Positions 17,392 to 24,191 of a stretch of DNA of 24,191 nucleotides are shown here, in pieces. Source of the stretch: a virus. The DNA is taken from positions 1-24,191 of the IMG/VR virus record IMGVR_UViG_3300017928_000011; one strand, 5' to 3'. Position 1 is the first letter of the stretch, and each line of letters opens with the position of its first letter. The notes beneath the pieces were generated by a model. It saw nothing but the letters and a program-made list of their open reading frames with translations. It was not told the origin of the DNA and made no database searches. Made by a program: the position numbers and the translations under genes.

Positions 17392-20105
17392 GATATTACA
17401 TACTCTGTGACGATTACGACTCCTGCAGTTCCCGCTCCACCTGCACGAGCAGATTGGCTACCATTATTTGCAGCTCCCGCTCCACCAGCTCCATATCCAA
17501 GACCAGGAATGGGTGAAGCATTTACAGAACCATTACCTCCAGCACCAAATTGACTACTTCCCCCTGCTCCAGGATAAGCAACTCCTGTAGTATTTGCTGC
17601 ATCACCTCCATATTGGCCAGGAGTTCTAAAACTTCCTCCGCTTCCTCCAGTACCTCCAGCACTTCCAAATATAAGAGCAGCACTTCCTGTTGCAGCAAAA
17701 TTTGTTCCTCCTGAGCCTCCATTTGCCGAAATTAATCCTCCAACAGATGTATTACCCCCGCCATTTCCTGTAGTTCCTGAAACTCCTGTTCCTGCGCTTC
17801 CGATAGTTACAGATTGAGATGATCCAATAGTTGCTGCGCTAAAAATTCCCTGAGCATATTCTCCCGATCCTCCTCCGGCTCCGCAAGAAGCTGTTCCAGA
17901 AGTAGCTGCAGCTCCTCCTCCAGCTCCTCCTCCTCCTAAACATTCAATAATGCAATAAACCATTCCTGATGTTGGAGTATAGGTTCCCGTTGAAGTGAAC
18001 GTTTGATTTACAACACTTAAAGATTTAAAAGAGGGATTTGCACTAGTTCCATTGGAGACTAAAAATTTTTGCGCTGTGGAAGGCGTGATGCTAGAAATAG
18101 CATTAGATGCTCCTCCAACTAAAACATCATATTGTGTGACGGCCGAAGCAGTAACAGCGCTTGTTCCATTTCCAATCAAAACTCCTGTTAATGTTGTAGC
18201 TCCTGTCCCTCCATTTCCCACTACAAGAGTACCAGTTAAATCCATAGTTGCAGAAGAAGCACTCGTGGTTAGTCCTGTTGTTCCCCCAGAAATAGTTACT
18301 GTAGAACCAGTCATAGAACCACTATCTCCATCGATAGTTGTGATTCCAGTGGATGCTGTTGCTTGCCAAGATGGTGGAGCACCCGTATTAGCGGTTAAGA
18401 CATATCCAGGTGTCGAACTATTTGCTAAAATTGAAGGTATGCCTGTTGTGCCAGTAATTAAAACACCATTATCAGCTGTGGTGATTTGACCGACTACATT
18501 ATTAGAAGATGAATAAAGGATTTCATTGATGGTTGTTGTCGAAGGATAAGTTGCAGTTGAATAAGCAGGATTAGCAGCATTGCCGCCAGATTGTAATATT
18601 TGACCAGATGATCCTGGCCCTACTGAGGAAATAGCATTTGAAGCTCCTCCAACTAAAACATCATATTGAGTGATTGCATTACCAGTGACTGCAGAGGCTC
18701 CATTTCCAATCAAAACTCCTGTTAATGTTGTGGCTCCTGTCCCTCCATGTCCTACATTAAGAGTTCCTGTTAAATCCATTGTAGAGCTAGATGCACTTGT
18801 CGTTAAACCTGTCGTTCCTCCAGAAATAGTCACTACTCCAGACGAAGGAGTCATGCTTCCAGAATCACCATCGATAGTTGTGATTCCAGTAGAATTGATA
18901 GTGATCGATCCTGCACCATTTATGATTGAAATGCCTGTTCCCGCCGTCAATGTTGTAATAGAAGGATTATGTCCTGTATTTCCTATGATCAATTGTCCAT
19001 TAATAGAGACAGTATGAGAACCTCTATCAAAACTAATATTTTGAGCATATAAAGTTCCCACTTCAGTAGGTGCTGTATATCCTGTGGTTACTGTATTTGC
19101 GATAGATGAATTATTTATATAAGTTATGTCTGCTAAAGTCAATATTCCTGCGCCGGTTCCAGCAATACATGGATTATTAGAAGAATTAATTGTGCAACAT
19201 GAAACAGTCCAATTACCTGAAGAATTAATTATTATCGCTGAATTAGAATTAGTTATGAAAGTGCTATTGTTAATTGTTCCTGTTGAATTATTAGATAAAG
19301 TAACAGTTCCATTGAAAATAGTTCCTCCATCTATTTCAGATGAAGCTCCAGTTTGAAAATTTGCAGGACATTGAACATCACATCCAAAAATAAAAGAAGA
19401 TCCAGAAGTAATCATCGTATTTGATGATCCAGCTCCTATGGTTGCATTTGTCATAAATACAAATGCTCCTCCTGTATTATTTATCCATCCATCATTAGTG
19501 GATCCAATTTCTCCTATATCAAATCCTGTAAAAGATCCAGCAGAAGTCCAATTAGGAAGATTGAATGTATATCCATTAGTAACCTTTATAGCCACATCAA
19601 TTAAAATAATTGCAGAGGTTCCAGCAGAACTACTACTAAATATATTAGTAGCGCTTTGTAAAAAAATATTTCTAATAGTTATTTCTCCAGAAATAGGAGG
19701 AGTATGAGTTCCTATAATCGTACAAGTACCAGAATCAGCTATTCCTACAGCCCCCCACAAATCTACTTTATTGAATAAAGTTAAATTTTCTGTGTAAGTT
19801 CCAGGTTGAATATAAATTGTCCCTCCTCCAGCAGTATGAGCTGCATTAATAGCTGACTGTATTGTTTGATAACCTGCGAAATTTACAAGTCCCACTACAT
19901 AAGGAGTAATTGGATATCCTTGGGAAGTAGGAGTAATAGTGAGAGTATTAGTTGCGGGATTTCCTACTACAATATTTGTGTTAGATGCGACAACATTAAT
20001 ATTATGAGATCCATCAGGACCAATAGCTCCACCAGTATTACCTGTCAAAGTCTCTAAAACCGTAATAGGAACTAAAGATGTATTTGTTGCACCGGCTTGT
20101 GACAT
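17388..20105 (-). CDS. Large tail fibre: beta-helix, repeats, glycine-rich tip (905 aa)
   Basis: Starts MSQAG like the 330-aa protein of this operon. Residues about 70-115 (YQTIQSAINAAHTAGGGTIY, then IQPGTYTENLTLF) are the opening of a right-handed parallel beta-helix, the pectate-lyase-like fold of tailspikes; catalytic residues cannot be assigned. The middle has a duplicated block of 178 residues (GITTIDGDSGSMT, GGTGATTLTGVLIGNG, TQYDVLVGGASNAISS). The C-terminal 200 residues are glycine-rich after FTSTGTYTPTSGMVYCIIEC, a layout of adhesin tips made of glycine-rich helices. The protein probably binds the host surface; the composition suits a trimeric fibre. ATG follows the 56-aa gene with a 1-nt gap. 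Confidence 0.8.
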   Translation of the reverse strand: MSQAGATNTSLVPITVLETLTGNTGGAIGPDGSHNINVVASNTNIVVGNPATNTLTITPTSQGYPITPYVVGLVNFAGYQTIQSAINAAHTAGGGTIYIQPGTYTENLTLFNKVDLWGAVGIADSGTCTIIGTHTPPISGEITIRNIFLQSATNIFSSSSAGTSAIILIDVAIKVTNGYTFNLPNWTSAGSFTGFDIGEIGSTNDGWINNTGGAFVFMTNATIGAGSSNTMITSGSSFIFGCDVQCPANFQTGASSEIDGGTIFNGTVTLSNNSTGTINNSTFITNSNSAIIINSSGNWTVSCCTINSSNNPCIAGTGAGILTLADITYINNSSIANTVTTGYTAPTEVGTLYAQNISFDRGSHTVSINGQLIIGNTGHNPSITTLTAGTGISIINGAGSITINSTGITTIDGDSGSMTPSSGVVTISGGTTGLTTSASSSTMDLTGTLNVGHGGTGATTLTGVLIGNGASAVTGNAITQYDVLVGGASNAISSVGPGSSGQILQSGGNAANPAYSTATYPSTTTINEILYSSSNNVVGQITTADNGVLITGTTGIPSILANSSTPGYVLTANTGAPPSWQATASTGITTIDGDSGSMTGSTVTISGGTTGLTTSASSATMDLTGTLVVGNGGTGATTLTGVLIGNGTSAVTASAVTQYDVLVGGASNAISSITPSTAQKFLVSNGTSANPSFKSLSVVNQTFTSTGTYTPTSGMVYCIIECLGGGGAGGGAAATSGTASCGAGGGSGEYAQGIFSAATIGSSQSVTIGSAGTGVSGTTGNGGGNTSVGGLISANGGSGGTNFAATGSAALIFGSAGGTGGSGGSFRTPGQYGGDAANTTGVAYPGAGGSSQFGAGGNGSVNASPIPGLGYGAGGAGAANNGSQSARAGGAGTAGVVIVTEYVIS
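18101..18360 (-). repeat. Direct repeat copy 1 in the large fibre gene
   Basis: This block is highly similar to 18635-18895, offset by exactly 534 nt (178 codons); shared strings include TCCTCCAACTAAAACATCAT. In-frame duplication of fibre modules. Confidence 0.65.
18635..18895 (-). repeat. Direct repeat copy 2 in the large fibre gene
   Basis: Partner of 18101-18360 at a 534-nt offset, with scattered third-position differences that suggest an older duplication. Confidence 0.65.
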
Positions 20106-20106
20106 T

Positions 20107-20277
20107 TTATTTTCTTGTCTTTATAAATTTTTTATTCACTTCATCCCATGTGTCATTGATATCACATTCATCACTGCGAACTACAAAGTGATTTGCTGGA
20201 GGAGTCCAAGAATCTCCATTCCAAACAATGACATTGGTAACTTTCTTAGTGTCTTTATTAATTACTGCATGTCTCAT
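20107..20277 (-). CDS. Small protein between fibre genes (56 aa)
   Basis: A short protein with MRHAVINKDTKKVTNVIVWN, then GDSWTPPANHF and a basic end. The pattern (a strand pair, a W-N-G-x-x-W motif and PP) resembles short accessory proteins encoded beside tail fibres, which may be chaperones or caps. AGGT lies 3 nt before the ATG and the stop is 1 nt before the large fibre start, so it belongs to the operon. Specific role unknown. Confidence 0.6.
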   Translation of the reverse strand: MRHAVINKDTKKVTNVIVWNGDSWTPPANHFVVRSDECDINDTWDEVNKKFIKTRK

Positions 20278-20282
20278 ATGAC

Positions 20283-21275
20283 CTATAAATATTCAATGAT
20301 AATAACTTGCCCATTCGCGCCATTTCCTCCAGCTCCAGAAGCGTTAGCAGCAAGAGATGCGCCTCCTCCTCCTCCAGAACCTCCAGGAAATCCGCCATTT
20401 CCACCTTTTCCGGCTGCTCCAATAGCATTTGAAGCTCCTCCGCCTCCACTGGTTCCGAAACATTGAAGTCCATGCATTGGAGTACTTGTTGCATTTAATC
20501 CATTTCCGCCATTTTGCCCTGCTCCAACTGTACCTCCTGCTCCGCCAGCTAAAATCGTAGAAGCATCTAACCAAGATAAATAACTTCCCGAATTTCCACC
20601 GTTTTCAGTGACTGTGTCGCTACTTATTCCACCACCACCACCAGCTCCTACAGGAAAATATTGAAATAAGACAGCTGTTTCATTTACAAAAGGAGTTACT
20701 CCTCCTGAATTAAAAGGAGGAATGTTTTGAGCATCTTTATCTGGTCCGCCATAATATCCATTTCCACCCCATTGCAAATCTGCTTCTTGAAAAGAAATGA
20801 GTTCAGAAATGTTGCTATAAATAACGCCTCCATTTCCTCCTGTATCATCTCCTCCGCCCATTCCTGATGTAGGCATTGCAGGATTATTACTGACTTGATT
20901 GAGGATATATCCCATTGTACTGATCATCCCTACTGAACAATCTCCTCCAGGACCTCCATTATTACCGGCACTCCCGGTAACAGATGCTCCTCCAAGGCCA
21001 CCAGCTCCAACAGTTACAGTTTCAGATGCAGAAAAATTAGAAGCTAAAGTGGAATATTTAATAAGACCCAAATTTGCTCCGCCACCACCACCTTGACGGC
21101 TAATAGCAGTATCGCTTGAATCTCCACTACCACCACCGCCACCAGCTCCAAAAATCTGAATAGTGACATATTTAGAATTGGGATTTTTTGTCCAGGTGCC
21201 AGAAATATTAAAAGTAGTGATGATTACTCCTGAGCTGCCTCCTCCTGACGAATTGATAATTCCAGCCTGAGACAT
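20283..21275 (-). CDS. Glycine-rich tail fibre/receptor-binding protein (330 aa)
   Basis: The N-terminus MSQAGIINSSGGG matches the MSQAG start of the 905-aa fibre. Then FNISGTWTKNPNSKYVTIQI leads into a long glycine-rich domain with GAGGGGGSG, RQGGGGGANLG and similar runs to the C-terminus, which ends VIIIEYL, like VIVTEYVIS of the large fibre. It equals the N-terminal peptide plus the tip of that protein without the beta-helix and repeats. Glycine-rich tips of this kind determine host range in other phages. It starts 1 nt from the 112-aa gene. Confidence 0.75.
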   Translation of the reverse strand: MSQAGIINSSGGGSSGVIITTFNISGTWTKNPNSKYVTIQIFGAGGGGGSGDSSDTAISRQGGGGGANLGLIKYSTLASNFSASETVTVGAGGLGGASVTGSAGNNGGPGGDCSVGMISTMGYILNQVSNNPAMPTSGMGGGDDTGGNGGVIYSNISELISFQEADLQWGGNGYYGGPDKDAQNIPPFNSGGVTPFVNETAVLFQYFPVGAGGGGGISSDTVTENGGNSGSYLSWLDASTILAGGAGGTVGAGQNGGNGLNATSTPMHGLQCFGTSGGGGASNAIGAAGKGGNGGFPGGSGGGGGASLAANASGAGGNGANGQVIIIEYL

Positions 21276-21614
21276 TTAAACCTGCACTATGTATTGAACC
21301 ACCAAATAAATTAGACCTGTACCTGCACTTCCTTTCACAAAATACTGTCTTCCTTGAGGAATGAAAATTGCATCGTCTCCTTGAGAAGGAGTGTTTGCTG
21401 TAATGTCATATAACCAGAATGAATTAGCAGGAGCAACATCATGATCGTTCACTCCATCAACAGAAACTGTTACAAGAACTGTGCTATTATTTACCAATTT
21501 AACAATGGAGCCCGGATGAAGAAGAGGCCCTCCAATCGTTTGATAACTTCCAGATAATGTCGAAGAATCAATGCTTCTTAGAGTTTCATATAAAAGTTGT
21601 TTGGTATATGCCAT
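21276..21614 (-). CDS. Small beta-rich virion-type protein (112 aa)
   Basis: A beta-rich protein (LHPGSIVKLVNNSTVLVTVS, then FWLYDITAN and IPQGRQYFVKGSAGTG) typical of small domains that cap, decorate or connect tail fibres. No family name is claimed. It lies between the 68-aa gene and the glycine-rich fibre with 1-2 nt gaps, which supports a structural role in the same tail complex. Confidence 0.65.
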   Translation of the reverse strand: MAYTKQLLYETLRSIDSSTLSGSYQTIGGPLLHPGSIVKLVNNSTVLVTVSVDGVNDHDVAPANSFWLYDITANTPSQGDDAIFIPQGRQYFVKGSAGTGLIYLVVQYIVQV

Positions 21615-21616
21615 AG

Positions 21617-21823
21617 TTACTCAGCCTCTTTTTTAATTTCTTGCTTTGATTCTTCATTTAAAGGCATTGGATTAGAAGCAGAGTTGCCTATTTGCGTTGC
21701 ATAACAAGCGAATTGTAAAAGAGCTTCTTTTACATGCTGTATTGGAGAATTTGGATCACATAAAAACTGATAAACTTTATCGTCGATTTTATATTCTAAT
21801 CGCGTGATATCATTTTTAATCAT
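21617..21823 (-). CDS. Hypothetical protein of the fibre operon (68 aa)
   Basis: A small alpha/beta protein (DITRLEYKIDDKVYQFLCDP, then VKEALLQFACYATQIG) with a charged C-terminus. The start overlaps the stop of the 587-aa fibre as TAATG. Its size and place suggest a fibre chaperone or assembly helper, but no signature supports this. Confidence 0.6.
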   Translation of the reverse strand: MIKNDITRLEYKIDDKVYQFLCDPNSPIQHVKEALLQFACYATQIGNSASNPMPLNEESKQEIKKEAE

Positions 21824-23586
21824 TATATACCCATTGATTGCACGGTTACAGAGGTCACAGTTATAGTACCTGTGGTGTTGTAAAGTAAGTAATAATTATT
21901 TGGAACATAAGCAACAAGATTAATAATTTCAAGCGCTGCTGTGCTAAATGAAGCCACCGCTGTATTTGCTGTAGGAGAACTACTTGCGCCCACACCTAAA
22001 GTAATGGTCGCTGTTGTAGCTGCAGATACAGCAATTGAGATATTGCAAAGCAAGTCATATCCAGTTGTATTTTGAGCTCCTGTATTAGCTGTAAGAGTGG
22101 TGACAAATGCAGCAGTTACAGTGTTAGAATTCGAAGGAGCGGTAGTAATTGTTGAGCTGAAAGCTGCTAATCCAGTTACGTTTACATTTCCAGATCCTGC
22201 TTGTAAAGTCAAAGCCGAAGTAGTATGAGTCGAACCGATAGTTACAGTTTTTGCACCTGCTCCTGTAGCAATAGTTACAGTTTGAGCGCCTGTTCCATCT
22301 ACGATTCTAGCATTACCAGTTCCTGCTGCTGTAGATCCAATAGTTAATGTACCGCTTGTCTGAGCTGAGCCTATTGTGATATTACCAGTAGTCAAAGCAC
22401 TTCCAATAGAAACAGATCCGGAAGTGTTAGCGTTTCCAAGAGCTAAAGTACATGCTCCAGTTCCTCCACCTACAGTTACAGTATTGGTAGCTGAAGAAGA
22501 CCCTAGGGTTATAGTTCCTGTCTGAGCTGTTGCTCCTATAATGACTTGAGCTCCTACAGCGCCTGCAATGGTAATATTTCCTGAACCGCCCTGAATTTTT
22601 GTTGCAGATGTAGTATTAGTGCTTCCAATAGTAACTGATGTTGCAAATGCTCCTTGGCCAATGGTGATTGTGTTAGCTGCATCACTACCGATATCGATTG
22701 TATTTCCGCCTCCAGCAAGTTCAAAATTTCCAGAACCTACATATAAGGTCATGCTTGAAGCGCCTGTAGCTGATCCAATAGTAACTATATTTGCTCCAGC
22801 TCCAGCTGCGATGTTTACAGTATTTCCACCAGTTCCTCCTGAAATCGTTGTTGTGTTAGCGCCATTTCCTCCTCCAATAACTATCGCATTCGTTGCAGTA
22901 GAGCTTCCTAATGTAATTGTGCCGGTTTGAGCTGCAGCTCCAATCCCAATCGTTGCTGCTGCTGTTCCTGCAATCGTGCAATTTCCGGTTCCAAATTTTA
23001 GAGCTAATGCCGAAGTAGAAGATACGCTACCTATATTCACTAGATTGGCAGCTGCTGATGTGCCGATATCAATTGTACGGCCTGATGTACCTGTTCCAAT
23101 ATTTACTTGAGCTGTATCATTATCTGTAGCAAGATTGAGCGCTGTGCCGGCTGTATTAATTGTTGCACTAGCATCTCCTTTTAAAAGACCTGTGACTTCT
23201 AATGAACCAGGAACTACCATTGTGGAAGGAAGGCTCCAAGTGATTTCGCTAGAACCAGCAGTTGTAGTAATTTGACCTGATGTACCATTAAGTTGAATAT
23301 TTCCTGCTGATGGATTGACAGTTGTAGCGCTTTGATCGCTAAGCGTGTTTAATGCGCCTCCACTATTAGCAAGAAGTTGCCAATTGGCTGTGATAGTTCC
23401 TCCACTAGTTGAGAAAGAAGTGAGAACATATTCATCATTGCTAACTGTGTTGACCCATCTTTTACCTATTGGGTAATTAATAGATGTAGTTGATGGTGAT
23501 ACGGTTGCTATTACAGGAACTTCTACATTTTCTGGTTTGCTTCCAAAGCCCTGTGTGTATAAGTTTGCGCCAGGCTGAATTGTCAT
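21823..23586 (-). CDS. Tail fibre with beta-solenoid-like repeats (587 aa)
   Basis: The N-terminal module (about 5-80, with YPIGKRWVNTVSNDEYVLTS and a following GGTITANWQLL) shares its pattern with the 453-aa fibre and is probably the tail-attachment domain. Residues about 130-470 are a long array of short repeats such as VTIGSA, ITLGSS and TIDIGS, about every 8-15 residues, which predicts a beta-solenoid or fibrous shaft. The C-terminal 100 residues (TTGYDLLCNISIAVSAATTA) look like a globular head. AGGGGGTC lies 5 nt before ATG. First gene of the fibre operon. Confidence 0.8.
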   Translation of the reverse strand: MTIQPGANLYTQGFGSKPENVEVPVIATVSPSTTSINYPIGKRWVNTVSNDEYVLTSFSTSGGTITANWQLLANSGGALNTLSDQSATTVNPSAGNIQLNGTSGQITTTAGSSEITWSLPSTMVVPGSLEVTGLLKGDASATINTAGTALNLATDNDTAQVNIGTGTSGRTIDIGTSAAANLVNIGSVSSTSALALKFGTGNCTIAGTAAATIGIGAAAQTGTITLGSSTATNAIVIGGGNGANTTTISGGTGGNTVNIAAGAGANIVTIGSATGASSMTLYVGSGNFELAGGGNTIDIGSDAANTITIGQGAFATSVTIGSTNTTSATKIQGGSGNITIAGAVGAQVIIGATAQTGTITLGSSSATNTVTVGGGTGACTLALGNANTSGSVSIGSALTTGNITIGSAQTSGTLTIGSTAAGTGNARIVDGTGAQTVTIATGAGAKTVTIGSTHTTSALTLQAGSGNVNVTGLAAFSSTITTAPSNSNTVTAAFVTTLTANTGAQNTTGYDLLCNISIAVSAATTATITLGVGASSSPTANTAVASFSTAALEIINLVAYVPNNYYLLYNTTGTITVTSVTVQSMGI

Positions 23587-23628
23587 AAAGACCCCCTTGA
23601 TCTGTTAAATTGGAATTTAAAGGATGTT

Positions 23629-23652
23629 TCAAATAATTTCTATATATATCAA
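23629..23652 (-). promoter_or_regulatory. Promoter-like motif upstream of fibre operon
   Basis: TTGATATATATA starts at 23652 on the minus strand, identical over 12 nt to the motif before the histidine-rich gene, and a related sequence precedes the portal. It could be a shared late-promoter element. No good -10 follows at standard spacing. Confidence 0.3.
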
Positions 23653-23700
23653 GAAAATTTTTAAAAAACTTTTTCATAGAGATAAAGAAAAGATTGCTTA

Positions 23701-23729
23701 TTGGAGTTAAGATAAAGATGTGGTATCCT
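23701..23729 (+). promoter_or_regulatory. Promoter of the repeat coiled-coil gene
   Basis: TTGGAG (23701-23706) and TATCCT (23724-23729) are 17 nt apart, 25 nt before the ATG at 23755. Each hexamer matches 4 of 6 consensus positions. Confidence 0.4.
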
Positions 23730-23754
23730 TCATAGGAAAAAAGGAGAGTTAGAC

Positions 23755-24191
23755 ATGGACGATGGGATTTTTAAAATAATAGTCTTGGTGATTGGATCTG
23801 GTGGATTGATTTCTATTCTTACAATGTTGATAAAGATGAGTTTTTCAATGGGAAAATTAGTCCAAAAAATAGAGTCGTTGGATAGAAAAATAGATGACCG
23901 TTGTGATAAGATAGAAAAGAAATTCGATGACCGTTGTGATAAGATAGAAAAGAAATTCGATGACCGTTGCGATAAGATAGAAAAGAAATTCGATGACCGT
24001 TGCGATAAGTTAGAAGTCAAGATAGACAAAACTAGAGATGAAGTTGTTGAAACTAAGGAAAGGATTTCTTTCTTAGAAGCTGAAACGATAGTTTATAACA
24101 CTATTCCAGATGCAAATGTAAGAAGTGAAGCTGCTAAGAAAATGTGGCAAAGAAGAAAGGCTAAGAATTTAATAAAACACTCTAATGAAAA
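23755..24191 (+). CDS. Membrane-anchored hendecad-repeat coiled-coil protein, partial
   Basis: The frame is open to the window end (145 codons seen). A membrane segment at about 5-25 (IFKIIVLVIGSGGLISILTM) is followed by a long charged helix. It contains three near-identical 11-residue units DDRCDKIEKKF and a fourth changed one, then a further coiled coil (TRDEVVETKERISFLEAE) and a basic tail MWQRRKAKN. The one-cysteine-per-unit pattern is unusual. AAGGAG lies 8 nt before ATG. The architecture is like the membrane/coiled-coil pair at 7291-7771, though the sequences are not closely similar. Function unknown. Confidence 0.75.
   Translation, partial: MDDGIFKIIVLVIGSGGLISILTMLIKMSFSMGKLVQKIESLDRKIDDRCDKIEKKFDDRCDKIEKKFDDRCDKIEKKFDDRCDKLEVKIDKTRDEVVETKERISFLEAETIVYNTIPDANVRSEAAKKMWQRRKAKNLIKHSNE
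23893..24024 (+). repeat. 33-bp tandem repeats, four units
   Basis: Units start at 23893, 23926, 23959 and 23992. The first three are nearly identical (GATGACCGTTG, then T or C, then GATAAGATAGAAAAG), and the fourth changes after GATAAG. Being a multiple of three, unit gain or loss would keep the frame. Confidence 0.85.

Noticed and set aside
18052-19017. Long plus-strand frames rich in proline and valine
   Set aside because: They are antisense to the fibre gene; the P/V content mirrors its Gly/Thr codons, and no ribosome sites precede them. The same applies to 19126-19707, 20188-20466, 20899-21096 and 22619-22930.
23893-24024. CRISPR-like tandem array
   Set aside because: The units are contiguous without spacers, in frame, and code for a coiled coil; the repeats at 13544-13650 also lack regular unique spacers.

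Overview
The window is a stretch of tailed-phage or prophage DNA. It is AT-rich and gene-dense, with most genes very short and overlapping, and ribosome sites of the AAGGAG/GAGGT type. The packaging proteins (TerS-like, a TerL with both ATPase and nuclease motifs, and a P22-like portal) fit a podovirus-like or related head-full packaging phage. A predicted secreted outer-membrane beta-barrel ending in an aromatic residue points to a Gram-negative host. The species cannot be named from the sequence. An obligate intracellular or amoeba-associated AT-rich bacterium is only a guess.

Layout. 1-258: a tRNA with anticodon CAT and imperfect stems. 259-7169, mostly minus strand: the head/packaging module, transcribed leftward in the order 75-aa protein, TerS, TerL, portal, small proteins, scaffold-like protein. 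The capsid gene would lie beyond the left edge. Small plus-strand genes interrupt this module at 1049-1916 and 6372-6576. 7291-7950, plus strand: two tandem paralogous membrane/coiled-coil proteins and a coupled third gene. 7951-8356, minus: three overlapping mini-genes, the first one-third histidine. 8421-10988, minus: an early-type operon of small proteins with an excisionase/AlpA-like HTH protein, a RusA-like resolvase and a DUF6496 protein. 11012-11085: divergent promoters. 11222-13043, plus: ERF single-strand annealing protein and YqaJ-type exonuclease, closed by a clear terminator. 13303-13745: a non-coding region with hairpins and iteron-like repeats. 13746-14609, plus: a replication initiator with more of the same repeat motif inside it. 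14884-15579, plus: the outer-membrane protein. 15576-15987, minus: two small membrane proteins. 16030-23586, minus: a seven-gene tail-fibre/adhesin operon. 23755 to the right edge, plus: a membrane-anchored coiled-coil protein with 33-bp tandem repeats, cut by the window end.

Working model: the minus-strand early operon (from 10988) and the plus-strand recombination operon (from 11222) fire from back-to-back promoters. The initiator at 13746 may bind the shared repeat motif both upstream of and inside its own gene. The late leftward units make packaging/head proteins and fibres. Notable points are a portal gene with no ATG, GTG or TTG at its N-terminus but an ACG exactly where a strong Shine-Dalgarno places the start, with that Shine-Dalgarno buried in a hairpin; a two-site iteron system; a histidine-rich mini-gene cluster; and a cell-surface cargo gene. 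No integrase, repressor, endolysin or major capsid gene is recognisable in the window.
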